From the NCBI GenBank assembly GCA_002328415.1, contig DCXL01000001.1, forward strand, positions 1 to 64,000: a stretch of DNA of 64,000 nucleotides, written 5' to 3'. This DNA is from Micavibrio sp. UBA2137 (GTDB taxonomy: Bacteria > Pseudomonadota > Alphaproteobacteria > Micavibrionales > Micavibrionaceae). The stretch's first letter is position 1; the number at the start of each line of letters is the position of its first letter. Both the position numbers and the translations under genes were made by a program. The notes below the pieces were generated by a model. That model was not told the origin of the DNA. It was given only the letters and a program-made list of their open reading frames with translations, and did not search any database. Positions 57,415 to 64,000 of this stretch are shown piece after piece.

Positions 57415-59616
57415 ATGATAAATCAAGGCTCACACATGAACACAGGAAATGAATCAGTACGTCTCGGCAGTCACTTCGATGAACTCGATGTTGATTTGCG
57501 ACGTCTATTGATGCTTTTGTGGCGCAGGAAGTGGGTTATCCTGACATTTGTTGTTGCCGCTTTGGTAATTGCGACGCTTATTACATTCACATTATCAACA
57601 CGCTACACAGCACAAGCCTTGGTTCGTATTGAGAGCGAGAATATTAATCAATCCAGCATTAACCTTGAAAACTTCTTGTCAGAAAACAGGCTTGATACTG
57701 CGTTGGTATTGAGCGAAGTCGAGGTCCTGCGTTCCCGTACGGTCGCTGCAGCCGTGGTGGAAAGACTGCAAATGATAGGCGGTGAGGCGGCGCCTCAGCA
57801 AAAATCAGGCAACTTTAAAACTCTTTCTGTGACAAGCCAAGACAGTGATAATAGATTAATGAGTGGCCGTGAAACACGCCTCGTTAATAAGTTCTTGAAA
57901 AACCTATCTATCAAATCCATCCCAGGGTCTTACGTTATTCAAATATCGTACACAGATACAGACCCTAAAATGGCAGCGCTTGTCGCGAATACAGTTGTTG
58001 ATGTTTATTTAGAAAAAAGACTTGAGCAGAAATTTAATGCGACACAAAAAGTAACGCAGTGGCTTGATCGTCGCCTTCAGACATTGCGCGAGCAAGTTAG
58101 AGTCGCTGAGCAGGCTGTTGAAAATTACCGTGCAAACAATGACTTAATTGGTGGTGCGCGCTATGAAGTTACAGCGCAGCAGATTTCAGAGTTGAACTCT
58201 CAACTTGTTCTGGCCAAGTCGGACCGGGCTGAGGCTGAGGCGCGCCTACAAGACATGAAATCAGGGGCTATAGATTCTGCAGGTGCAGATTCAGCTGATG
58301 TTATGAATGCACGTCTTGTGCAAGACCTGAAAAAAACAGAAACAGACCTTCTTCGTCGCAAGGCTGATCTTTCATCGCGCTATGGGCCAAAGCATCCAGC
58401 GATGATTAATATTAATGCGGAGCTTGCTGATTTGCGTGCAAACTTGCGTGCGGAAAGTGCGAAGGTGGCAGGTACGTTAGAGGCGGAATTAGAGATTGCG
58501 CAAGCGCGTGTAGACTCTCTTCAAAAAACACTTAATGAATTACAAAATACAAAGCGTGGTGAAAATCAGGATATGATCGCACTACGTGAATTGGAGCGTG
58601 AAGCTGAATCAACACGCCTTATTTATGATAATTTCTTAAATACTTACAAAAGAAGCGATCAAAAAGAGCAGCTTGAAGGCCCAGAGGCACAGGTCTTGTC
58701 ATACGCGGCTGTTCCTGAACAGCCATCTTACCCGAACAAGCCTTTGATTATATCTCTTGCTGCTGCCATTGCGCTCTTCCTTGGGATTACATTTGTCCTT
58801 GTTTTAGAAAAACTGGATAATGCTTTCAGAAGCGCGTCTCAGTTAGAGAGCAGCACGGGCTACCCTTGTTTTGGACTTATCCCTATTGCTGAGGGTTCAA
58901 GTAAAGGTGGAATTGCGGATCATATCTTAAATAAGCCATCATCTGCGGTAGCTGAATCAATACGCACACTCCGTATGGTTCTGAATTTAAGAGCAGGTTC
59001 AAATATTGAAGAACGTCCAAAGGTTGTCACAATAACATCGTCACTTCCTGCTGAAGGCAAAACCACATTATCATCATGGTTGGGGCGTGCTGCAGCCAAG
59101 TCAGGTGAGAAGGTCATTATTATCGACTGCGATCTCCGCCGCCCGAATTTGCATCGCATTATGCGTAAATCAAATGATAAGGCCTTGGTCGATTATTTAA
59201 CAGGTGATGTTGCTTTGGATAAAGTTATCAATAAGGATGACCCATCAGGAGCACATGTGATTTATGCGCGTACTGTTTCAAATAGTGCGCTTGATCTTAT
59301 TTCGTCAGAAAAAATGCGCAAACTGATTGCTTCACTGAAGCAAGCTTACGATCTTGTAATTCTGGATACACCAGCTTGTTTGGCAGTTTCAGACGCACGT
59401 ATCTTGGCAAGCGAATCTGATTACACGCTTTACGTTGTGGAATGGGACAAAACGCCACGCGAGGTTGTTACAACTGGTGTGAAACAATTCTCTGACTTTG
59501 GCTATGAAAACCTTGGTTTTGTTCTTTCAAGCGTTGATGTTAAACGTCACGCACGTTATGGATATGGTGATACAGCCTATTACTATGGCCGTTACAAAGA
59601 ATATTATCAGAACTAA
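57415..59616 (+). CDS. Wzc-like polysaccharide co-polymerase and tyrosine kinase
   Basis: A 733-residue inner-membrane protein that controls polymer length and export. The N-terminal Wzz domain is flanked by membrane helices (WVILTFVVAALVIATLITF near residue 40 and LIISLAAAIALFLGITFVLV near 445), with a long periplasmic coiled coil between (QKVTQWLDRRLQTLREQVRVAEQ). The cytoplasmic kinase has Walker A SLPAEGKTTLSSWLG, Walker A' VIIIDCDLRRPNLHR and Walker B LVILDTP. The tail carries eight tyrosines in 17 residues (from YGYGDTAYYYG onward), the expected autophosphorylation cluster. It ends the three-gene export module. Confidence 0.92.
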   Translation: MINQGSHMNTGNESVRLGSHFDELDVDLRRLLMLLWRRKWVILTFVVAALVIATLITFTLSTRYTAQALVRIESENINQSSINLENFLSENRLDTALVLSEVEVLRSRTVAAAVVERLQMIGGEAAPQQKSGNFKTLSVTSQDSDNRLMSGRETRLVNKFLKNLSIKSIPGSYVIQISYTDTDPKMAALVANTVVDVYLEKRLEQKFNATQKVTQWLDRRLQTLREQVRVAEQAVENYRANNDLIGGARYEVTAQQISELNSQLVLAKSDRAEAEARLQDMKSGAIDSAGADSADVMNARLVQDLKKTETDLLRRKADLSSRYGPKHPAMININAELADLRANLRAESAKVAGTLEAELEIAQARVDSLQKTLNELQNTKRGENQDMIALRELEREAESTRLIYDNFLNTYKRSDQKEQLEGPEAQVLSYAAVPEQPSYPNKPLIISLAAAIALFLGITFVLVLEKLDNAFRSASQLESSTGYPCFGLIPIAEGSSKGGIADHILNKPSSAVAESIRTLRMVLNLRAGSNIEERPKVVTITSSLPAEGKTTLSSWLGRAAAKSGEKVIIIDCDLRRPNLHRIMRKSNDKALVDYLTGDVALDKVINKDDPSGAHVIYARTVSNSALDLISSEKMRKLIASLKQAYDLVILDTPACLAVSDARILASESDYTLYVVEWDKTPREVVTTGVKQFSDFGYENLGFVLSSVDVKRHARYGYGDTAYYYGRYKEYYQN

Positions 59617-59649
59617 TTTCTTTAAATTTAAAGCGATTAACTAACGGCC

Positions 59650-60246
59650 TTACGCGATTTCCTTGCGCGATTTAAAGGCCGTTGTGATTGTGCTGTCATC
59701 CAGATAATCAAGCTCGCCCCCGACAGGAATGCCGCGTGCAAGCCCTGTAATTGTGACACCCGTACCTTCAAGCCTGTCAGCAATGTAATGCGATGTTGTC
59801 TGGCCATTAACTGTGGCACTAAGGGCTAAGATAACTTCTTGAATATTTTCATTATCAATGCGCGACAACATATCTGAAATGCCCAGATCTTCTGGACGAA
59901 TGCCATCAATACTGGAAAGAACCCCGCCTAAAACGTGGTAAAGCCCTTTGAAATGCCCTGTGCGCTCAATGGCCCAAATATCAGCAACCGAGGCCACAAT
60001 ACATAATGTTTTTTTGTCACGTGAATGGCTTTGACATAGTGAACATGGCACAACCGTGTCCAGATTGCCGCACGTATCACATGTCTTAATATTCTTTTCT
60101 GCTTCAATTAGAGCCTGAATGAGAGGCTCCATTACACTTTGCTTTTTGGTAACCATGTGGAGCGCAATACGGCGCGCACTGCGCGGCCCAAGTGCAGGAA
60201 GCCCGGCAAGAATTTTGATTAAATGTTGGAGGCCATTTTCACTCAT
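59650..60246 (-). CDS. recR: Recombination protein RecR
   Basis: Zinc-finger Toprim protein that works with RecF/RecO to load RecA at gaps. The 198-residue protein has the N-terminal helix-hairpin-helix (LPALGPRSARRIALHM), a C4 zinc finger (CDTCGNLDTVVPCSLC) and a Toprim domain (EVILALSATVNGQTTSHYIADRL). The start at 60246 overlaps the reductase gene's stop by four bases. In most genomes recR follows dnaX and a YbaB gene; neither is near here. An inverted repeat spans its stop codon (59643-59683). Confidence 0.93.
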   Translation of the reverse strand: MSENGLQHLIKILAGLPALGPRSARRIALHMVTKKQSVMEPLIQALIEAEKNIKTCDTCGNLDTVVPCSLCQSHSRDKKTLCIVASVADIWAIERTGHFKGLYHVLGGVLSSIDGIRPEDLGISDMLSRIDNENIQEVILALSATVNGQTTSHYIADRLEGTGVTITGLARGIPVGGELDYLDDSTITTAFKSRKEIA

Positions 60247-60935
60247 AGAGACCAATCTTCAGCATGAATACGCTGAGGGTCAATTGATTTTTTAAGTAAA
60301 AGCGTTTTTGTGGCCTCAACCATAGGCACTGGTCCACACATATAGCTTCTATAATTTTTTAAATCCTCAAAATCCTGTTCTATCAATTGCGTTATAAGTC
60401 CGTGCGGAAAATCTTTATGGTTTTCTTCTGAGAGGGCGAAACGATAAGTGAAAAGAGGGTTTTCTATTTCGAGTTGTTTGAAATGCGCGTGTAAATAGAG
60501 CCCGTCTTTGTTGCGCGACCCGTGATAGAGATAAATTGGATTGTCGCGCGCCTTTTGAAGGGCAGCTTCAATAAGGGCCTTTATCTGCGCAAGACCGGTT
60601 CCGCCGGCAACCATCAAGAGCGGCTTTTTACAAACGCCTTTAAAGGTAATATTGCCTTGACCATGCGAAACTTTCAGGGACTCACCTGCGTCTAAGTCCT
60701 GCACAATATATTTAGAAAGAGCGCGCCCCTGTCCGATGTGGAATTCAAGATGAGAGGATTGTCCACCCTCTGGTGCGTTTGCAACCGAATAAGAGCGCGC
60801 CTCAAAATCTTCTGCTTGAATAGTGACAAATTGCCCCGCCTTATATTTCACTGGTTTGTCAGTGGTGACCTTAATCAGTGCAATTTCTTTAGAAGGGCAA
60901 TCCTTGCATTTTACTGTAGCATTAATAAGTGACAT
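60243..60935 (-). CDS. Flavin/NAD(P)H oxidoreductase of ferredoxin-reductase type
   Basis: A 230-residue FNR-superfamily protein: FAD site EARSYSVANAPEG near residue 45, NAD(P) site VAGGTGLAQIKALIEAAL, and terminal YMCGPVPMVEA. It lacks a [2Fe-2S] domain, so electrons must pass to a separate partner. The N-terminus has a CxxC (VKCKDCPSKEIAL) not needed for the fold. It resembles CDP-6-deoxyglucoseen reductase or flavin reductases such as Fre, but the true substrate is unknown. It precedes recR with a four-base overlap and lies 6 bases after lolA. Confidence 0.8.
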   Translation of the reverse strand: MSLINATVKCKDCPSKEIALIKVTTDKPVKYKAGQFVTIQAEDFEARSYSVANAPEGGQSSHLEFHIGQGRALSKYIVQDLDAGESLKVSHGQGNITFKGVCKKPLLMVAGGTGLAQIKALIEAALQKARDNPIYLYHGSRNKDGLYLHAHFKQLEIENPLFTYRFALSEENHKDFPHGLITQLIEQDFEDLKNYRSYMCGPVPMVEATKTLLLKKSIDPQRIHAEDWSL

Positions 60936-60941
60936 GTAATC

Positions 60942-61580
60942 TTATTGGTTTAGACCTTTGGGTTTCTGGTCTCTATATACGAATAAAGAGCTGTCGAGTG
61001 CAACATCTGTTTCTGCATCAAGAAGCGTTACATCTGTTTGCGCACCCGTTGCATCAACAACCGTCCATTTTTTTAGTTGATAAGGTTCCTTATTGAACGT
61101 CAATGTGAGTGCGCCTGCCAAAGGATCACTTTTTTGAACAACTGTGATATTCACATTTTCAGGTGTGTGAGAGATGCCCTTTACAACAACATCACCACTG
61201 AGCGATATATTTTCGCGTAGAAGAAAATCGGCCAGTGTTTGTCCAATGGGGGCGTTTGTTTGCTGACCTAGTTCGCTGTCATAAAAATAAATGAAAATGC
61301 CATCGGCGACGATATAGTCTTGAATAGGCGGATCATATTCAAAACGCAACTTGCCTGGGCGGTCCAGATAAAATGTTCCTGTCGCCTGCAATCCATTGCT
61401 TTCCTGAACAAAGCGCGCGCGGACCGTGTCCATATTCTTCAGATATTTTTCAGCAGCCATGACTTCGGGCGCAGTGCTGCTTGCGGCAAAGGACTGAAAG
61501 GAAATAAGCGCACCAATCACAAGTGCCATAGAAGCCAGCATTTTTGGAGCTGATAAAATTTTTGTATTTATGAAGGCCAT
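60942..61580 (-). CDS. lolA: Outer-membrane lipoprotein carrier protein LolA
   Basis: Periplasmic chaperone that carries lipoproteins from LolCDE to the outer membrane. The 212-residue protein has a signal peptide (ALVIGALISFQSFA then ASS) and the LolA half-barrel: VRARFVQESNGLQATGTFYLDRPGKLRFEYDPP and IVADGIFIYFYDSELGQ, both typical. I chose the ATG at 61580 over the 25-codon extension. It lies downstream of the haem A synthase gene. The window's lipoproteins (LptE, MltA and others) would be its cargo. Confidence 0.9.
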   Translation of the reverse strand: MAFINTKILSAPKMLASMALVIGALISFQSFAASSTAPEVMAAEKYLKNMDTVRARFVQESNGLQATGTFYLDRPGKLRFEYDPPIQDYIVADGIFIYFYDSELGQQTNAPIGQTLADFLLRENISLSGDVVVKGISHTPENVNITVVQKSDPLAGALTLTFNKEPYQLKKWTVVDATGAQTDVTLLDAETDVALDSSLFVYRDQKPKGLNQ

Positions 61581-61599
61581 TATAGTTATTTTCTCCTGA

Positions 61600-62634
61600 T
61601 TATTTCGTATTTTTCTTATTACGCTTGGATCCACCCTTATCCTTTGCACAGCCATTTAAAAAAACTGAATGCAAAGCATATATGAGAAGACCGCACAATA
61701 CGAAAGCGCCTGCTTGATGCGTTGCTGCCAAACCAATATGGACTTGCGTATGAAGCGTGGCAATGCCTGATCCAATTTGCAGTAAGGTCATAAGCAAGAG
61801 TGCGTGATTTTTAACGCGTAATCCAAATGTAAAGATGGAAAGCCCTGTTAAAATGGCTATCCAACGATGAAAAAATTGTGCAGCCGCTGGATTTGCGTGG
61901 AGCGCATTGAGGCTGTTTACCTCTGCTGGAATAAGCGCTCCGCCCATAAGTGGCCAGTCATTATAAATTAACCCCCCATTTTGCCCTGCGACAAACGCTC
62001 CCCAGATAACTGTTATTATAAGCAGAGTAAGTGAGATGACACCGTGGCGCTTCAAACAAAAGCGCGACATATCAAAGGAAGGCCGTCCATATTTAATATC
62101 AAAGGCAGTCCAAAGAAGGGCTATGTAAACAAGAAGGGCGAGTGTGAGATGAGCTGCCAGGCGGTAATGAGAAACATCTGTGCGCTCGGTCAGTCCACTC
62201 ATCACCATGAACCACCCCATAACACCTTGAAGGCCACCTAGTGCGAGTAATAACAAAGCGCGTTTTTTTAGCCATGGCGCTAACGCCCCCTTAACCCAAA
62301 AATAGATAAGAGGGACGACAAACACGAGGCCAATCAAGCGCCCCCAAAGCCTATGAAACCATTCCCAAAAGAAAATCTGTTTGAAGTCAGATAGTTCCAT
62401 CCAGCTATTGACCTGCTGATATTCGGGAATTTGCTTGTAAAGATCAAAGACGCGGTTCCATTCTGTTTCAGAAAGAGGAGGAAGCGCACCAATAAGAGGT
62501 CGCCATTCTGTCATGGACAATCCTGATTCCGTTAGCCGTGTAATCGCTCCAATCACAGCCATACAGAAAACCATGAAGGCTGTTGCTAGCATCCAGTTCA
62601 CAAGAGGTTTGTTATTTACGCTTGATTTGCTCAT
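61600..62634 (-). CDS. ctaA: Haem A synthase (Cox15/CtaA)
   Basis: Oxidises the C8 methyl of haem O to the formyl group of haem A for cytochrome c oxidases. The 344-residue protein has eight membrane helices and the type-2 family motifs: AVIGAITRLTESGLSMTEWRPLIG near the N-terminus, EYQQVNSWMELSDFKQIFFWEWFHRLWGR, and NALHANPAAAQFFHRWIAILTG with haem-ligand histidines. I use the ATG at 62634. The next gene to the right is divergent with only 24 bases between starts. It implies an aa3-type oxidase elsewhere in the genome. Confidence 0.93.
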   Translation of the reverse strand: MSKSSVNNKPLVNWMLATAFMVFCMAVIGAITRLTESGLSMTEWRPLIGALPPLSETEWNRVFDLYKQIPEYQQVNSWMELSDFKQIFFWEWFHRLWGRLIGLVFVVPLIYFWVKGALAPWLKKRALLLLALGGLQGVMGWFMVMSGLTERTDVSHYRLAAHLTLALLVYIALLWTAFDIKYGRPSFDMSRFCLKRHGVISLTLLIITVIWGAFVAGQNGGLIYNDWPLMGGALIPAEVNSLNALHANPAAAQFFHRWIAILTGLSIFTFGLRVKNHALLLMTLLQIGSGIATLHTQVHIGLAATHQAGAFVLCGLLIYALHSVFLNGCAKDKGGSKRNKKNTK

Positions 62635-62658
62635 AACTTCTGATGTTATATAGCGCGC

Positions 62659-63741
62659 ATGAGTGAAAAAGACCAGACGAACAATGAAATGCAACATAAA
62701 ACAGACGCAATAATTATTGGCGCGGGTCCTGTCGGCCTCTTTGCCGTTTTTGAATTGGGCTTGCTTGATATCAAAGCACATCTTGTCGATATTCTGGATA
62801 AGCCAGGCGGGCAATGTGCCGAGCTTTACCCTGAAAAGCCCATTTATGATATTCCGGCTTGGCCTGTTATTTCAGGGCAAGAGTTGGCTGATCGTCTTAT
62901 GGAGCAGATTGCCCCCTTTGACCCTGTCTTTCATTTGCAACAAATGGCAGAATCCTTAGCCAAATTAGATAATGGTAACTGGTTGCTTACAACAGACATT
63001 GGTACAACGATTGAAGCGCCTGTGATTATTATTGCTGCAGGTGGTGGGTCTTTCATGCCGAAAAAGCCTAACATTCCAAGGCTCGAAGAGTTTGAAGGCG
63101 CTTCTGTCTTCTATTCAGTGCGTGAGATGAAAAAATTTGAAGGCAAGGATATTTTGATTGCGGGGGGTGGTGATTCAGCGCTCGACTGGACCTTGAATTT
63201 ACAGCCGATTGCAAATTCTTTGTCCCTTGTGCACCGTCGCCCTGAATTCCGTGCGGCTCCTGATAGCGTCAATAAAATGCATGCGCTGGTCGATAACCGT
63301 AAAATGGATTTCTATGTCGGGGATATTAAGGAACTTCATGGTGAAAATGGGCAGCTTGAAAAGGTTGTCATTCAAAAGCGCGGCGAAGAACCCTTTGCCG
63401 TGCCGTGCAACACGCTATTGGCTTTTTATGGGCTCACAATGAAGCTTGGCCCAATTGCTAATTTCGGCTTAAATTTGCATGAAAATCTGATACCTGTTGA
63501 TACAGAAAAATTCGAAACCTCGGAGCTTGGTATTTTTGCCATAGGGGATATCAATTCCTATCCAGGAAAGCTCAAGCTTATCCTGTCTGGCTTTCATGAG
63601 GCAGCGCTCATGTCACAGCAAGCCTTCCGCTATATCTACCCTGATAGGAAATTGCGTTTCCAATACACAACATCCTCATCAGACCTTCAGCAGAAATTGG
63701 GTGTAGCCGATGAGGATAAAGGCAATAAAAACGCTGCCTAA
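62659..63741 (+). CDS. Ferredoxin-NADP reductase (thioredoxin-reductase-like type 2)
   Basis: A 360-residue two-dinucleotide-domain flavoprotein. The FAD loop IIGAGPVGLFAVFELG is near residue 20, followed by DKPGGQCAELYPEKPIYDIPAWP typical of this class. The NADP loop DILIAGGGDSALDWTLNL is near residue 170. It lacks the CxxC of thioredoxin reductase, consistent with a type-2 FNR moving electrons between NADPH and ferredoxin or flavodoxin. It is divergent from ctaA. Confidence 0.92.
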   Translation: MSEKDQTNNEMQHKTDAIIIGAGPVGLFAVFELGLLDIKAHLVDILDKPGGQCAELYPEKPIYDIPAWPVISGQELADRLMEQIAPFDPVFHLQQMAESLAKLDNGNWLLTTDIGTTIEAPVIIIAAGGGSFMPKKPNIPRLEEFEGASVFYSVREMKKFEGKDILIAGGGDSALDWTLNLQPIANSLSLVHRRPEFRAAPDSVNKMHALVDNRKMDFYVGDIKELHGENGQLEKVVIQKRGEEPFAVPCNTLLAFYGLTMKLGPIANFGLNLHENLIPVDTEKFETSELGIFAIGDINSYPGKLKLILSGFHEAALMSQQAFRYIYPDRKLRFQYTTSSSDLQQKLGVADEDKGNKNAA

Positions 63742-63793
63742 TTGAGCGCATCGCATATGTACTTAAGCCTGCGAATATGCAAGATTGTCTGTT

Positions 63794-64000
63794 ATGACAT
63801 ATGATGTTTTAAATGCTGTAAAAAACGGGTACGTACTCACCTGGACACACCGCAAATTTCTTTTGCGATTGATAACCGTACCACTCATTGTCAAATTACT
63901 GTGCTTTTTTACTGCCTTTATGCTGGACATTAACCAGACAAACTTGCGTTATGTTTTCATTATGCTTCCCTCATATTTCACGGAAGGTTGGCTAATTGCC
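63794..64000 (+). CDS. 5' part of a membrane protein gene cut by the window end
   Basis: An open frame from ATG at 63794 runs 69 codons to the last base. It begins MTYDVLNAVKNGYVLTWTHRKFLLRL and has a hydrophobic segment (ITVPLIVKLLCFFTAFML, about residues 27-44) that suggests an integral membrane protein. It starts 53 bases after the FNR gene on the same strand. The family cannot be told from this fragment, and the ribosome-binding site is weak. Confidence 0.6.
   Translation, partial: MTYDVLNAVKNGYVLTWTHRKFLLRLITVPLIVKLLCFFTAFMLDINQTNLRYVFIMLPSYFTEGWLIA

Noticed and set aside
60012..60027. Partial parS-like GTCACGTGAAT inside recR
   Set aside because: The core TCACGTGA is present but the outer bases differ at several positions, unlike the three exact sites near parAB.

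Overview
The window comes from an alphaproteobacterial chromosome with moderately low GC (judged by eye, not computed). The main evidence is conserved blocks of housekeeping genes in typical alphaproteobacterial order: leuS-lptE-holA, parB-parA-rsmG-mnmG-mnmE, rho-hemJ-hemH-hemE, ppsR-coaE-dnaQ with secB and a Tim44-like gene, fabD-fabG-acpP-fabF, and rnd-kdsD-lptC-lptA. A Micavibrio-like or Rhodospirillales-like lineage is possible, but I cannot place it below class. I see no transposase, phage gene, integrase, CRISPR array or rRNA. There is one tRNA (Ala, anticodon GGC).

Layout. From 1 to 18 kb lies the chromosome-maintenance block. It has the ParABS system with three perfect 16-bp parS sites, one each inside rsmG, mnmG and mnmE, then tRNA-modification genes, Rho and the late haem pathway. 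A divergently placed membrane protein with eight DnaJ-type zinc motifs interrupts this block. The AT-rich gap beyond hemE (18.17-18.46 kb) is the best replication-origin candidate. From 18.4 to 21.4 kb are small envelope genes (Bax-inhibitor-1 family, MscL, an entericidin-like lipoprotein) and tRNA-Ala.

From 21.4 to 29.4 kb lies a surface-polysaccharide region: glycosyltransferase, Wzx-like flippase, TylF-like methyltransferase, sulfotransferase, hexapeptide acyltransferase, O-antigen ligase/polymerase-like protein and a UPF0104-type membrane protein, with a CorA/ZntB channel among them. From 29.4 to 35.4 kb are YihY, MltA, Tim44-like, SecB, DnaQ, CoaE and PpsR. From 35.5 to 41.2 kb are a paralogous pair of unknown proteins, another unknown gene, asparagine synthase and Dps.

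From 41.2 to 48.9 kb is the fatty-acid cluster and mltG, separated by a transglutaminase-like gene and two tandem paralogous ligase/polymerase-like membrane proteins. From 49.2 to 52.6 kb are LPS-transport and Kdo genes. From 52.7 to 59.6 kb are TrkH, a receiver protein with a degenerate GGDEF-like region, and an export module (outer-membrane barrel, Wza-like, Wzc-like tyrosine kinase). From 59.6 to 64 kb are recR, a flavin reductase-like gene, lolA, haem A synthase, ferredoxin-NADP reductase and a truncated membrane protein.

Together the genes cover chromosome segregation and translation fidelity, haem and lipid synthesis, LPS/lipoprotein transport (LptE, LptA, LptC, LolA), peptidoglycan remodelling (MltA, MltG, an L,D-transpeptidase-fold protein) and a probable Wzx/Wzy-type exopolysaccharide. 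Points most worth a second look are the parS sites embedded in coding sequence, the doubled DnaJ-type zinc domain, the overlapping divergent genes near 42.9 kb, and the lysine-rich tail on MscL.
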